A DNA stretch of 20,670 bases from Anaerolineae bacterium (GCA_017303735.1 JAFLCF010000067.1:1-20670); one strand, 5' to 3'; shown: positions 9,501 to 16,354, counted from the stretch's first letter. Notes: generated by a model from the letters alone, not told the origin. A program made the numbers and translations.

Positions 9501-9627
9501 GCATGAACCATGCAAATGAAACCACCCCGGCAGCCGGTCGCTTCCTCCATGCATACAGCCCCAACAATGCATAGAATATCGCAGCCAGAATGAATATCAA
9601 CGGGATAAGGAACTCAATCTGTGGCAT
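6559..9627 (-). CDS. 7TM-PAS-GAF-GAF-GAF-GGDEF diguanylate cyclase
   Basis: A 1022-residue membrane sensor that should make cyclic di-GMP. Order of parts: seven membrane segments at about 5-225, of the kind found at the N-terminus of some histidine kinases; a PAS domain at about 235-345; three GAF-like regions at about 360-515, 530-690 and 700-855; and a GGDEF domain from about 863. The active-site loop is GGEEF (941-945), metal-binding D900 is in FDIDHFKKIND, and an RATD inhibitory I-site (932-935) sits five residues before GGEEF, so product inhibition is expected. There is no EAL domain. The third GAF closely resembles the last GAF of the histidine kinase at the right end of the window. The ATG at 9627 has no Shine-Dalgarno site, but TAAAAT lies six bases upstream. 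Confidence 0.93.
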   Translation of the reverse strand: MPQIEFLIPLIFILAAIFYALLGLYAWRKRPAAGVVSFAWFMLSLSIWSFTYGLEVFVPQLAVKLLVLNIEYIGIAWAPVFVFFFALEYTGRSHLIKTRFRTLVWAFPVLALLLVWTNPLHHLMWDMEKTIRLGALSLLSLQYGFAFWAHIFLIYVIVFTSGILLIMDFVQRPGAMRLHISFVVLGLLFSFMGTVSFVFGFSPIPGLDFTPLYFLPAAIGLAWATLRYRLSEVLPLEHLTVLENMHDGVIVLNDQKRILYINQVTEDLLDLTEDEAIGQPFHEVVKAFSGILNSSLSENGNRIEIQTNIGAEARTFEVAVSSMAAARRETSNIVISLHDVTERKEKEEELSRRGSIMSAISRAAERFLKAIEWQDNIPAVLNDLGSAADMSCIHVLINTLDENGKPFANLRYEWSTSDIAPQITAPNFKNIDFHKTKFSDLAVGRSVWVSIDELPEKERELFSGMGSLSMAAIPIFVNDAWWASIFFHECRYERLWADIELEAFQTTASIFSAAETQSRTEKKLVQRQLAMELLQDIVSVSLQAASMREMGETVANRLAHLIQADGCFLTLWDDDRKQTFPFAAYGAQKQIYAEVEIEPDEVTFTRSVLELERTLVIEDTGNTPYASPSITRSFPSKSLLALPLIAMEKKLGAVLVSFDHSHHFEMEEVQICEQAAALIALALEKFQAVEDARRRADTSETLRKAGMAVAERSDLHETVSHILEQLKRMVLYDSASVQLLGENGLHIIGGSGWSDPKEIADIRFPIPSNNPNTVVIETGRPYYLPDAGKDYEQFNQPPHDHIRSWLGVPMIVQEKTIGLMAIDSKQTNGFSEQDIMVASEFANQVAIALENARILQESQTQAITDALTGIHNRRGLFQMGEFEFQRARRIQRPFSILMFDIDHFKKINDTHGHIVGDQILQQLARRCAKTSRATDLVGRYGGEEFVILLTETNLEAAKIIGERLRQSIQNTPFKTDAGELIVTTSIGITESTTSDTLTTLIKRADSALYKAKNAGRNCVVVD

Positions 9628-9633
9628 TTCTAT

Positions 9634-9639
9634 ATTTTA
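9634..9639 (-). promoter_or_regulatory. -10 box of the GGDEF gene, leaderless
   Basis: The minus strand reads TAAAAT, then ATAGAA, then ATG. The six-base spacing is the same as at 5802, 5841 and 17111, and there is no GGAG-like site in front of the ATG. No -35 box was found. Confidence 0.5.
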
Positions 9640-9719
9640 TTCTAATGGTAACAAGGGTGATTATCCATAACAAATATGGTACGAGCCTGCAAGGTATTCG
9701 CGTACACACTGGTAAAAGC

Positions 9720-9747
9720 GTTTCGCGCCTGATGGCAGGCGCGAAGC
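9720..9747 (-). terminator. intrinsic terminator of the 13215-9757 operon
   Basis: A perfect 9-bp GC-rich stem, TTCGCGCCT (9722-9730) with AGGCGCGAA (9737-9745), loop GATGGC, extendable by one wobble and one GC pair. On the minus strand the stem is followed by CGCTTTTACC, a short T-run. It lies just after the stop of the 338-residue protein and before the GGDEF promoter. Confidence 0.7.
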
Positions 9748-9756
9748 ATAGAACGG

Positions 9757-10773
9757 TCAGAGGGTAACATTTTGTGGAGAGACCACATACTGCCACCAAT
9801 TGTTGTGAATGCCATTCTTCCGCCCGACAGTGCGAGGAAAGTGATTGAACCACCATTTGTGATGCGCACGGATCTCCCCTCCGCCCCACTCTGTGGCATC
9901 CACTGTACGGATATCACCCTTAAAGTTTGGAAAGTTTAATAACCAGTCATAACATTCGCTTTTGACGGGAGTCATGTTGCCCCATTCATAATCCATCTGG
10001 CTATTGGGTGCGAAATGGACATTCCCGCAGGCAGCTTTGCCGGGGGAGGTTTTTTCATAGCGGATAAAGCGATTCCATAAGTTTGCTTCGCCGCTCAATT
10101 TACTGAAGGTCTTCTCCATAATAGACTCGGCACGGTGACCATAGGATTCGTGCATTTCGCCAATGCCGCGTTCATATGAAAATCCCATCACCACAAAACG
10201 CCGTTTACTAGCGGATGTGTTTGCCATTGGCGGGGCATTACACCAAAAAGCGCCGGGACCACCCATGGTCGATTCGTAAAAACCGGCATGTGGAAAACCA
10301 AAGAGCCAGACCTCATCGATCTGGTTATTCGCCACCCGCTGAAGGATGTTGAATTGAGTCAGAATAGCCGTGTAATTTGCTTCCTGCGGCATATGCGGCG
10401 CAGAAACGCGGTTCCAAACATCAAGAAAGGTTTTGGGAGTATAGCGAAAACCATCCGTCTTGGCAGGGAATTCATTTACATCAATGCGTTCAACGATCTC
10501 GTAACGTGCCTTACTCTCGCTTACATCCAAGAGGTCGAGTATGAATCCATTGAGAAGGTCGGATGGATCCTTCCAGTTCATATACTTGGAGAGTTTGATG
10601 CCAGTCGCAGCATCCATAACCGGGTCGTAGACGATGACCAGCACCTTTGAGCGTGTCACCTGTGCAGGTTCGGTGGTGCTGTCTATCATTTGGGGCAATG
10701 TTTGGGGCTGCGGAGGTGTTTGGCGCGGAGCCAAGCCTAAAAGTCTTAAGATGAAATCCAGGAAGCCATTCAT
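9757..10773 (-). CDS. uncharacterised 338-residue protein
   Basis: I do not recognise a named family. The protein begins with a short hydrophobic stretch (MNGFLDFILRLLGLAP) and a proline/glutamine-rich linker to about residue 40, then a compact domain with a strand SKVLVIVYDP, DEVWLFGFPHAGFYES (153-168), ERGIGEMHESYGHR (201-214), GNVHFAPNS (250-258) and a tail rich in tryptophan and histidine (HHKWWFNHFPR, 304-314). The HESYGH group and the many conserved-looking His, Asp and Trp residues could bind a metal or a sugar, but that is a guess. The ATG at 10773 has GGAG six bases upstream, and the gap to the upstream gene is only 15 bases, so the two genes form an operon closed by the terminator at 9720-9747. 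The N-terminus may be a membrane anchor or weak export signal. Confidence 0.75.
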   Translation of the reverse strand: MNGFLDFILRLLGLAPRQTPPQPQTLPQMIDSTTEPAQVTRSKVLVIVYDPVMDAATGIKLSKYMNWKDPSDLLNGFILDLLDVSESKARYEIVERIDVNEFPAKTDGFRYTPKTFLDVWNRVSAPHMPQEANYTAILTQFNILQRVANNQIDEVWLFGFPHAGFYESTMGGPGAFWCNAPPMANTSASKRRFVVMGFSYERGIGEMHESYGHRAESIMEKTFSKLSGEANLWNRFIRYEKTSPGKAACGNVHFAPNSQMDYEWGNMTPVKSECYDWLLNFPNFKGDIRTVDATEWGGGEIRAHHKWWFNHFPRTVGRKNGIHNNWWQYVVSPQNVTL

Positions 10774-10788
10774 AAAACTCTCCTTCTT

Positions 10789-13215
10789 TCAAGGCATATT
10801 GACTGCGAAATACACCTGACCATTCACTGCAATATACAACACGTGATTAGGGCTGACCGCTACGGCACCGATCGTTGCGCGCGGAACGGGGTTCCCATTG
10901 CCGGTCGTAGGTTGGAACTGGTTCTGCAATTCAAGTGTGCGCGATGTGAAACGCATCACACTCTGCCCGTCTGCATCGAGGATCAACACAGAGGGGTCGG
11001 GAGGGGCGGCAAACAACATCTGGGTGAAATGTGCAGAAGCGAACAGATTTGTATCTGCATAGGCTGGGAATGGGTTATCGTATGGAACCGGGTCTTTGCA
11101 ATTTGAAGCGCTCGTATCATTTCGGCTATAAAAGCAGTTTGAGAAACGCCCGTCGGCATGCAGCAGGAACATCTCATCGCCAGTGACGAGAAAATCGATC
11201 ACATCTTGTGTCGGGGTTTGCTGACCAAAAAAGAAATATGGGCGATCCACAAAGGCGGCTTCCTTGCCTATGTACACCCAAACGGCGCGCGAGGGAGCAT
11301 CCAATACGAACAGATTTCCACCATCCAAGATGAAACCGGTAATGCGCCCCCAGTTGGTATCTGGCGCAGGCAATAGACCCGTTTGCGGAACATCTCCAGG
11401 CTTGCAATACAAAAGGTTGCCAACTGCGTCAATGCCGAGAACGGTGGCTCCATAAATATTCGTGATCGGCAGGGTAAGAATATCCACCAGAGGACCCGCT
11501 GCGTTGCCAACACCGGGCTTGCAGTTGAAGGTTGTGTCCAATTCAAAACCGCCGTTGCCAGATGGAATGGCACGCAGCACTTCACCATTGGCGGCATTAA
11601 GCAGGTACAGGTCATTTTCGCTGGCTGCCATGCGGCTCACATCGATGCCGAGGTTGGCGCTGAAAGCCGGGTTGAACTGCAAGCGAGTGATGCCAAGCAA
11701 TGCATCGCGATTCGCTTCTGCTTCCTGCCGCAGACTCATCGTCTCATTGGTCTGGCGGTGTTCCTCCGCCTGGTCTACATTGGCAAGTACGTTCTCCCAG
11801 GCAATACGTTGTTCAACAGGGTCTGTCAACGCGAGTGCCTGTTGCTTCTTTTCCAATGCCTCGTTGTAATAGGCATCATATTGCTCGTTGCGTCCATAAC
11901 GCAGATACACAACCACCAAAATGGTCACCACGATCAGCGGGATCAGCACTGCCATGAATCCCATAAAGGCAGTGGATGAAACCGAGAGCGCCTCAGGGTT
12001 TTCAGCCGGTAGAAGACGCGGCAAAAAGTTACGGAAGCGTTCACCGAGTGCAGCACTGCCAGTGCGGAATCCCTGCATGATGTTGACGATAGCTTTCGCC
12101 GCCTGCTTTGTCTGCACAGACGGTTCACGCGGGACCGGGGGCTGCTCCACAATGCGAGGCTGTTCAACCGCTGGGGGCGGATCCTGTTCGATCACTTCTG
12201 GAACTTCTTCAGTTATCTTTTCTTCAGAGACTGTTTCAGTTACCTGAGGTTTAGCCCGTGGGATCGAAGAAGGAAAATCTCGCGGCACAGTCTTGCCAGA
12301 ACGTGGCAGCCCAGCCAATGGGTCGGCAGCGGGTGAAGGTTCTGGTTGCTGAGTAGGAATGGCATAGGCTGAAGGTTGTAAGAGATGCGCACCCGTTTCG
12401 GGTGTTGGCTCAGGTTCTTGTATGGCTGGCAGACTCGAGGTCGGGTCTTGAGGCGCGGGCTCTTCATCCTGAATGGTTTCTTCAACTTGCGGAGCTTCCG
12501 GTTGCGGAGCGGGCTGCGCTGCCATCGTCAGCCCTTTGATGAGGTTGATCTTGCCTGTGCCCTCATTAACCTGGAACAACACGGCGTTCAAATCTTCGCT
12601 GGTGAGAGACGTTAAGCGGCGGCGCAAAGCGTCGAAAGAGGACGGTTTGACATCATCAAGCGGAGTTACCCAGGGGTTGGGCAGCCTTCCGCAAAAGAGC
12701 AGCATGTCATTTGCACTGAGGTCGGTTTGTGCGTAATGGATCTGGATGGTCTGGCTCGAACCCAATCCTTTGCCCGAGACCGCAGGCTCAAAAAAGTGGC
12801 GTGACTCATTTGCGCTGAACCAATACGCATGCATGGGACCATTAAAAGAAAAGATGCATTGCCCATCACGCACGGCAGCAAGCGCGAGCCATGCCAACGT
12901 ATATTGACCAACACCGCTGGTGCGCATATTGCGTTCGAGCAAAACTTTATTAAGAGAATCAGCAGCCGCACGTAATGCGCTGGTGACGGCACGCGGAGTT
13001 TGATAATAAACAGCGGCGGTATCTTCTGCAAATTTTTTATATTCGGTGAGGGTAATGGTGGCAGTGCCCGTGAGCGCAAGATAAACGATCAGACGGTCTT
13101 GTTCGCGTCCGCGCGCGGCATTCTTGGGCGGATGAAGCGCCAGCATGCCGGGCATTTCGGCTTGTTCCTGACCCTGAATTCGATACAAAGGAGAGAGATT
13201 GATGTCGAGTGGCAT
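10789..13215 (-). CDS. membrane protein: degenerate PP2C-like domain, TM helix, probable beta-propeller
   Basis: An 808-residue protein in four parts. Residues 1-228 resemble a PP2C/SpoIIE-type phosphatase fold, but the metal-binding signatures are lost: the place of GDSR reads NGPM (125-128) and the place of SDGL reads CGRL (175-178), so phosphatase activity is unlikely. Residues 232-370 are a proline/glutamate-rich disordered linker. One membrane helix spans about 416-438 (MGFMAVLIPLIVVTILVVVY). After a charged, probably coiled-coil segment (443-505) come some 300 residues of repeated beta-rich units such as NDLYLLNAANGEVLRAI, GGNLFVLDAPSRAVWVYIG and PSVLILDADGQSVMRF, which look like propeller blades. 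The basic segment before the helix suggests cytoplasmic N-terminus and outside C-terminus. It is the first gene of a two-gene operon. No close Shine-Dalgarno site precedes ATG 13215. Function unknown. Confidence 0.78.
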   Translation of the reverse strand: MPLDINLSPLYRIQGQEQAEMPGMLALHPPKNAARGREQDRLIVYLALTGTATITLTEYKKFAEDTAAVYYQTPRAVTSALRAAADSLNKVLLERNMRTSGVGQYTLAWLALAAVRDGQCIFSFNGPMHAYWFSANESRHFFEPAVSGKGLGSSQTIQIHYAQTDLSANDMLLFCGRLPNPWVTPLDDVKPSSFDALRRRLTSLTSEDLNAVLFQVNEGTGKINLIKGLTMAAQPAPQPEAPQVEETIQDEEPAPQDPTSSLPAIQEPEPTPETGAHLLQPSAYAIPTQQPEPSPAADPLAGLPRSGKTVPRDFPSSIPRAKPQVTETVSEEKITEEVPEVIEQDPPPAVEQPRIVEQPPVPREPSVQTKQAAKAIVNIMQGFRTGSAALGERFRNFLPRLLPAENPEALSVSSTAFMGFMAVLIPLIVVTILVVVYLRYGRNEQYDAYYNEALEKKQQALALTDPVEQRIAWENVLANVDQAEEHRQTNETMSLRQEAEANRDALLGITRLQFNPAFSANLGIDVSRMAASENDLYLLNAANGEVLRAIPSGNGGFELDTTFNCKPGVGNAAGPLVDILTLPITNIYGATVLGIDAVGNLLYCKPGDVPQTGLLPAPDTNWGRITGFILDGGNLFVLDAPSRAVWVYIGKEAAFVDRPYFFFGQQTPTQDVIDFLVTGDEMFLLHADGRFSNCFYSRNDTSASNCKDPVPYDNPFPAYADTNLFASAHFTQMLFAAPPDPSVLILDADGQSVMRFTSRTLELQNQFQPTTGNGNPVPRATIGAVAVSPNHVLYIAVNGQVYFAVNMP

Positions 13216-13241
13216 GTAAGATAATCGCTTAAGTCACCTTC

Positions 13242-13247
13242 ATTATA
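13242..13247 (-). promoter_or_regulatory. candidate -10 box of the PP2C-like operon
   Basis: The minus strand reads TATAAT, giving a leader of about 20 bases before ATG 13215. A weaker GATTAT lies five bases before the ATG and would give a leaderless transcript. No matching -35 box was found for either. Confidence 0.4.
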
Positions 13248-13337
13248 ACTGGTAACGTCCCGGCGCATTTTGCTTGCGCAAATAGAGATCATGTCTTTAG
13301 CAAAGTCGGGAAAAACAGTTTTTTTGTAAATAGATTT

Positions 13338-13399
13338 CACGGAATGAACGGATTTTTAATGGTTTTTCTGCTCTTTCCGTGGCTTCCGTATCATCCGTG
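13338..13399. repeat. imperfect palindrome of repeated ACGGA words
   Basis: CACGGAATGAACGGA (13338-13352) faces TCCGTGGCTTCCGTATCATCCGTG (13376-13399), whose complement carries CACGGATGATACGGA and a third CACGGA. It lies in the 305-base divergent space 13216-13520, which otherwise holds only the promoter candidates of the flanking genes. Confidence 0.6.
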
Positions 13400-13505
13400 T
13401 ACTAAAAATGTTTTCGCTAGCGGCTTTACAAAACCATAGAATACAACTCCACCGTACTCACGAATTCAAGAACGAACGGCGGATCACCCCACGAAAGTCA
13501 ACTGG

Positions 13506-13511
13506 TACAAT
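13506..13511 (+). promoter_or_regulatory. candidate -10 box of the GNAT gene
   Basis: TACAAT lies nine bases before ATG 13521, and there is no Shine-Dalgarno site between them, so the leader would be at most two or three bases. No good -35 box. Confidence 0.4.
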
Positions 13512-13520
13512 TCGATAGCT

Positions 13521-14531
13521 ATGAACTATACCCTCCTCAACGATTTCTCTCAAATTCAGGCGAGCGAATGGAATGACCTCCTCAAAGAATCCATTAGCGA
13601 TACGCCCTTTCTTCGTCATGAATATCAACGCCTGTGGTGGCAACATCGCGGCGGCGGCGAATGGAAGAACGCGCAGCTCATCCTGGTGGCAGCACACGAA
13701 AATGACAAGCTGGTGGGTATTGCCCCTCTTTTCATCGCCGAGTACGAATCTCAGCCTGCTTTGCTCTTAAACGGAAGCATTGAAATTTCTGACTATCTGG
13801 ACCTGATCGTCCGCAAAGAGGACCATGCCCGTTTCGTTACCGGCTTGCTGGATTTCCTCGCCTCAACCCTAGCCGGGAACTGGTCCAAACTCGACTGGTA
13901 TAACCTCCCCGACGACTCTCCGACTCTCGCCGCGCTCAAAGCCGAAGGCGAAAAACGCGGCTTGACCCACCTCGAAGAAGTCTATCGTCCCACCCCACGC
14001 ATCGCGCTCAACAATAGCTTCGATGACTATCTTGCCAATATCGATAAAAAACAGCGCCATGAGATCCGCCGCAAAATGCGCCGCGCCGCCGAATCAGAGT
14101 TGAATGTGCGCTTCGTGATCGTCGATCAAGCCGCCGATATCGAACCCGAACTCAATGCCTTCTTTGAGTTAATGGTGCAAGACAGCAACAAAGCCAGCTT
14201 TTTACATCCCGCCATGAAGGAACAAATGACCGCCTTCCTGCGTGCCGCACATGAAGGCGGCTATCTCTGGCTCGGCTTTCTGGAGATCAATGGAGAGAAG
14301 ACCGCCGCTTCGTTGAATTTTGATTACAACGGCAAACTCTGGGGCTACAACTCTGGAGTCAGCCGCTCAAATATGGAGCTCTCCCCCGGCTGGGTCTTGA
14401 TGGCTCACACCATTCAATGGTGTTGCGAGAACAATCGCCATGAATTCGATTTTATGCGCGGAGATGAAGATTACAAATACCGTTTAGGCGGGGTCAATCG
14501 CTTTGTCATGCGGGCGAGATTGCAAAAATAA
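13521..14531 (+). CDS. GNAT protein of the BioF2/CelD (FemAB-like) type
   Basis: A 336-residue soluble protein. The N-terminal half has the SDTPFLRHEYQRLWWQHRGG block and the C-terminal half a GNAT_6 (BioF2-like) acyltransferase domain from about residue 165: YLANIDKKQRHEIRRKMRRA, then GYLWLGFLEINGEKTAASLN, and the closing EFDFMRGDEDYKYRLGG, a hallmark of the CelD/BcsL-like family. These proteins transfer acyl or aminoacyl groups, often in envelope polysaccharide or peptidoglycan synthesis; the substrate here is not known. It stands alone, has a near-leaderless start, and ends before a palindromic repeat and the terminator at 14694-14722. Confidence 0.85.
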   Translation: MNYTLLNDFSQIQASEWNDLLKESISDTPFLRHEYQRLWWQHRGGGEWKNAQLILVAAHENDKLVGIAPLFIAEYESQPALLLNGSIEISDYLDLIVRKEDHARFVTGLLDFLASTLAGNWSKLDWYNLPDDSPTLAALKAEGEKRGLTHLEEVYRPTPRIALNNSFDDYLANIDKKQRHEIRRKMRRAAESELNVRFVIVDQAADIEPELNAFFELMVQDSNKASFLHPAMKEQMTAFLRAAHEGGYLWLGFLEINGEKTAASLNFDYNGKLWGYNSGVSRSNMELSPGWVLMAHTIQWCCENNRHEFDFMRGDEDYKYRLGGVNRFVMRARLQK

Positions 14532-14570
14532 ACCGGCTCTCCTGTAATTAACGAGAACCTCAAAAGATTA

Positions 14571-14637
14571 GCCACGAATTACGCTAATTCACGCGAATTT
14601 CTTTTACAAATTAGCGAAAATTCGTGAAATTCGCGGC
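14571..14637. repeat. 67-bp imperfect palindrome of repeated CGAATT words
   Basis: Two 30-base arms (14571-14600 and 14608-14637) with a 7-base spacer; by eye 23 of 30 positions pair. Each arm is itself made of repeated words (ACGAATTACGCTAATTCACG on the left, TTCGTGAAATTCGCGG on the right). It lies after the GNAT gene and before the terminator. Confidence 0.7.
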
Positions 14638-14693
14638 AGAGCCTTTTTACCTGTTCATTTAGTCCCATCGAGACGGGATAGCCAATAATCCCT

Positions 14694-14722
14694 AAAGTCC
14701 TGAAGATTAGCTTCAGGACTTT
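14694..14722 (+). terminator. intrinsic terminator between convergent genes
   Basis: A perfect 11-bp stem, AAAGTCCTGAA (14694-14704) with TTCAGGACTTT (14712-14722), loop GATTAGC, followed by two more T on the plus strand (five T in a row). It ends the GNAT transcript. On the minus strand it directly follows the stop codon of the membrane-protein gene but has only three T, so it is a weaker terminator there. Confidence 0.82.
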
Positions 14723-15355
14723 TTAGAATACAAAGAACCAAAGCGGCAGCCATACAGCCGCCAATACCGCATAGGGCAACATAGCCAACAACCAGCCTTT
14801 GAATAGGCCCACGTTTAGCTCGGCACGAAAGGCGAAGGCTTCATAGAAAGTTGTAACAAAAATATTCACAACCCAAACAAACAAGGCGCCAAAGGCGTTC
14901 ACCCGAAAAAGCTCCAATAGGATGTAGATCAACTGCGCCGGGGCAACCAGATAGCATTGAATATAAAATAAACGCTTCAATGTGGAGCGCCGCACGGGCT
15001 GTTTGGACAGCACTTGCAACCAGAAAATATAAACCAGCAGACAGACCAAAACAGAAAGAGTGGAGGCGACCAGGTTTTCCTCGGTCAATTGGGCTGTAAT
15101 GCCAGCATTTGAGCTACCGCCCATCCAATTGAACAGGGCGTTGGGAAGCACAGCCACCACCAGCAGGAACAAAGCCGGTGAGAGGTATTCATCAAAACGA
15201 TCTTCTGTTTGTTTCTCCCACTCCTGATTGACATACGCCACCATCCAGCCGGGGCGAAAAATCGCATTGAAAATAGTCTTGGGCAACAACAAGACCCATA
15301 CGACCAGTTCGAACATAAAATCTTGCAGCGATTGGATGATCTTCAAAATATCCAT
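14723..15355 (-). CDS. multi-pass membrane protein, possibly Yip1-like
   Basis: A 210-residue hydrophobic protein. A first hydrophobic region (about 13-35, FELVVWVLLLPKTIFNAIF) is followed by a polar loop with EWEKQTEDRFDEYLSP, then four or five membrane segments to the end, including SPALFLLVVAVLPNALF, STLSVLVCLLVYIFWL, YLVAPAQLIYILLEL and LAAVWLPLWFFVF. The layout, with an amphipathic start and a cluster of helices, recalls small Yip1-domain proteins, but no decisive motif is seen and the function is unknown. ATG 15355 has GGAG five bases upstream. It is divergent from the fumarase operon, with a TTGTAC/GTACAA inverted repeat between them. Confidence 0.72.
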   Translation of the reverse strand: MDILKIIQSLQDFMFELVVWVLLLPKTIFNAIFRPGWMVAYVNQEWEKQTEDRFDEYLSPALFLLVVAVLPNALFNWMGGSSNAGITAQLTEENLVASTLSVLVCLLVYIFWLQVLSKQPVRRSTLKRLFYIQCYLVAPAQLIYILLELFRVNAFGALFVWVVNIFVTTFYEAFAFRAELNVGLFKGWLLAMLPYAVLAAVWLPLWFFVF

Positions 15356-15401
15356 ACATGCTCCGTTGGAATGGGTGCTTTAAAAAAGCTAAGAATTTTT
15401 A

Positions 15402-15417
15402 TTGTACCAATGTACAA
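15402..15417. promoter_or_regulatory. inverted repeat, possible operator
   Basis: TTGTAC CAAT GTACAA is a perfect 6-bp inverted repeat with a 4-base centre, in the 126-base divergent space between the membrane-protein gene and the fumarase genes. On the minus strand it overlaps TACAAT (15401-15406), a good -10 box for the membrane-protein gene, with a TTAAAA about 17 bases away. A bound repressor could block that promoter. Confidence 0.4.
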
Positions 15418-15471
15418 ATCTTTTTTTAATGGCAAATTTCCCTTTTCGGGAGTAATATAAATGTCTATTAC

Positions 15472-15476
15472 GGAGG
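15472..15476 (+). promoter_or_regulatory. Shine-Dalgarno site deciding the fumarase alpha start
   Basis: GGAGG lies five bases before ATG 15482. The in-frame ATG at 15461, seven codons upstream, has no such site and would place the GGAGG inside the coding region, so 15482 is preferred. Confidence 0.75.
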
Positions 15477-15481
15477 TACCC

Positions 15482-16354
15482 ATGCGAGACTTAACTAACG
15501 AAATCCTGGAACTCATTCGGCGCACATCCAGTTCTTTGCCGCCCGATGTGGAAAAACGGCTGAAAGAGTCTATTGAAAAAGAAGAACCCGGCTCAGCGGC
15601 ACGCGGCGCGCTGGAAACCATTATGAAGAATATTGAGCTTTCCCGCACGAACTCCACACCTATATGTCAGGATACCGGCACACCCATTTTTCAGGTGCAT
15701 TACCCTGTCGGCTGGTCAACGATCCAGCTCAAGAAGCAGATCCGAGCCGCGATGGAAGAGGCGACAAAAAAATCCTTTATGCGTCCCAATGCCGTGGATG
15801 CCATCTACGACAAGAATACCGGCAACAACCTCGGCGGCGACGACTTCCCCTATATCCATTTTGAAGAAACCGAAGGCGATGAGCTCACCATCGAATTGAT
15901 GCTCAAAGGCGGCGGATGCGAGAATGTCGGTCGTCAATATTCCCTGCCGGAAAATTCCCTGGGTGCGGGTCGTGACTTGGCAGGCGTCCGCAAGGTGGTG
16001 CTCGACGCGGTGCAGAAGGCTCAAGGTCAGGGTTGTGCGCCGGGCGTTTTAGGAGTCTCCATCGGTGGAGATCGCGGCTCCTCGTATATCAAATCCAAAG
16101 AAGTTTTGTTCAGCGAAATGGGAACTCGTAACGAAGACCCGAAGCTTGCCGAACTTGAAGAACGCCTCACACAAGAAGCCAATGAAATGGGAATTGGTCC
16201 GATGGGATTCGGCGGTAAGACCACTGTGCTCGATACCAAGATCGTCGGTTTGAGCCGCTTGCCCGCCTCTTATTTCGTGTCCGTTTCATATATGTGTTGG
16301 GCATATCGCCGCCGCAAGTTGACGGTGAAAGGCGAAGAGATCATTTACGATTGA
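15482..16354 (+). CDS. fumA: class I fumarate hydratase, alpha subunit
   Basis: A 290-residue protein matching the N-terminal (iron-sulfur) half of class I fumarases, which interconvert fumarate and malate in the TCA cycle. The cysteines expected to hold the [4Fe-4S] cluster are C62 (PICQDTGT), C185 (GQGCAPG) and C272 (SYMCWAY), with a further C146 in GGGCENVG; their spacing fits the family. Other family blocks are SRTNSTPICQDTGTP and GVSIGGDRGSS. The beta subunit follows 51 bases downstream, so the enzyme is the two-chain form known from archaea and anaerobes. The paralogous L-tartrate dehydratase (TtdA/TtdB) has the same layout and cannot be fully excluded, but a housekeeping fumarase is much more likely. 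The ORF can also start at 15461. Confidence 0.92.
   Translation: MRDLTNEILELIRRTSSSLPPDVEKRLKESIEKEEPGSAARGALETIMKNIELSRTNSTPICQDTGTPIFQVHYPVGWSTIQLKKQIRAAMEEATKKSFMRPNAVDAIYDKNTGNNLGGDDFPYIHFEETEGDELTIELMLKGGGCENVGRQYSLPENSLGAGRDLAGVRKVVLDAVQKAQGQGCAPGVLGVSIGGDRGSSYIKSKEVLFSEMGTRNEDPKLAELEERLTQEANEMGIGPMGFGGKTTVLDTKIVGLSRLPASYFVSVSYMCWAYRRRKLTVKGEEIIYD

Noticed and set aside
10511..10792. 93-codon minus-strand ORF across the gap between the two orphan-operon genes
   Set aside because: It overlaps the better-supported start of the 338-residue protein (GGAG site) in another frame and has no motif.
11383..11979. 198-codon plus-strand ORF
   Set aside because: It is antisense to the 808-residue membrane protein, has no ribosome site and no recognisable motif; the opposite strand explains the open frame.
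10789..13215. Active PP2C-type protein phosphatase
   Set aside because: The aspartates of GDSR and SDGL are replaced (NGPM, CGRL), so the metal centre is not present.
14571..14637. CRISPR repeat-spacer unit
   Set aside because: There are only two opposed arms, not regularly spaced direct repeats with unique spacers, and no cas gene nearby.
15461..15481. Seven-codon N-terminal extension of fumarase alpha
   Set aside because: GGAGG at 15472-15476 is ideally placed for ATG 15482 and would otherwise be coding sequence.
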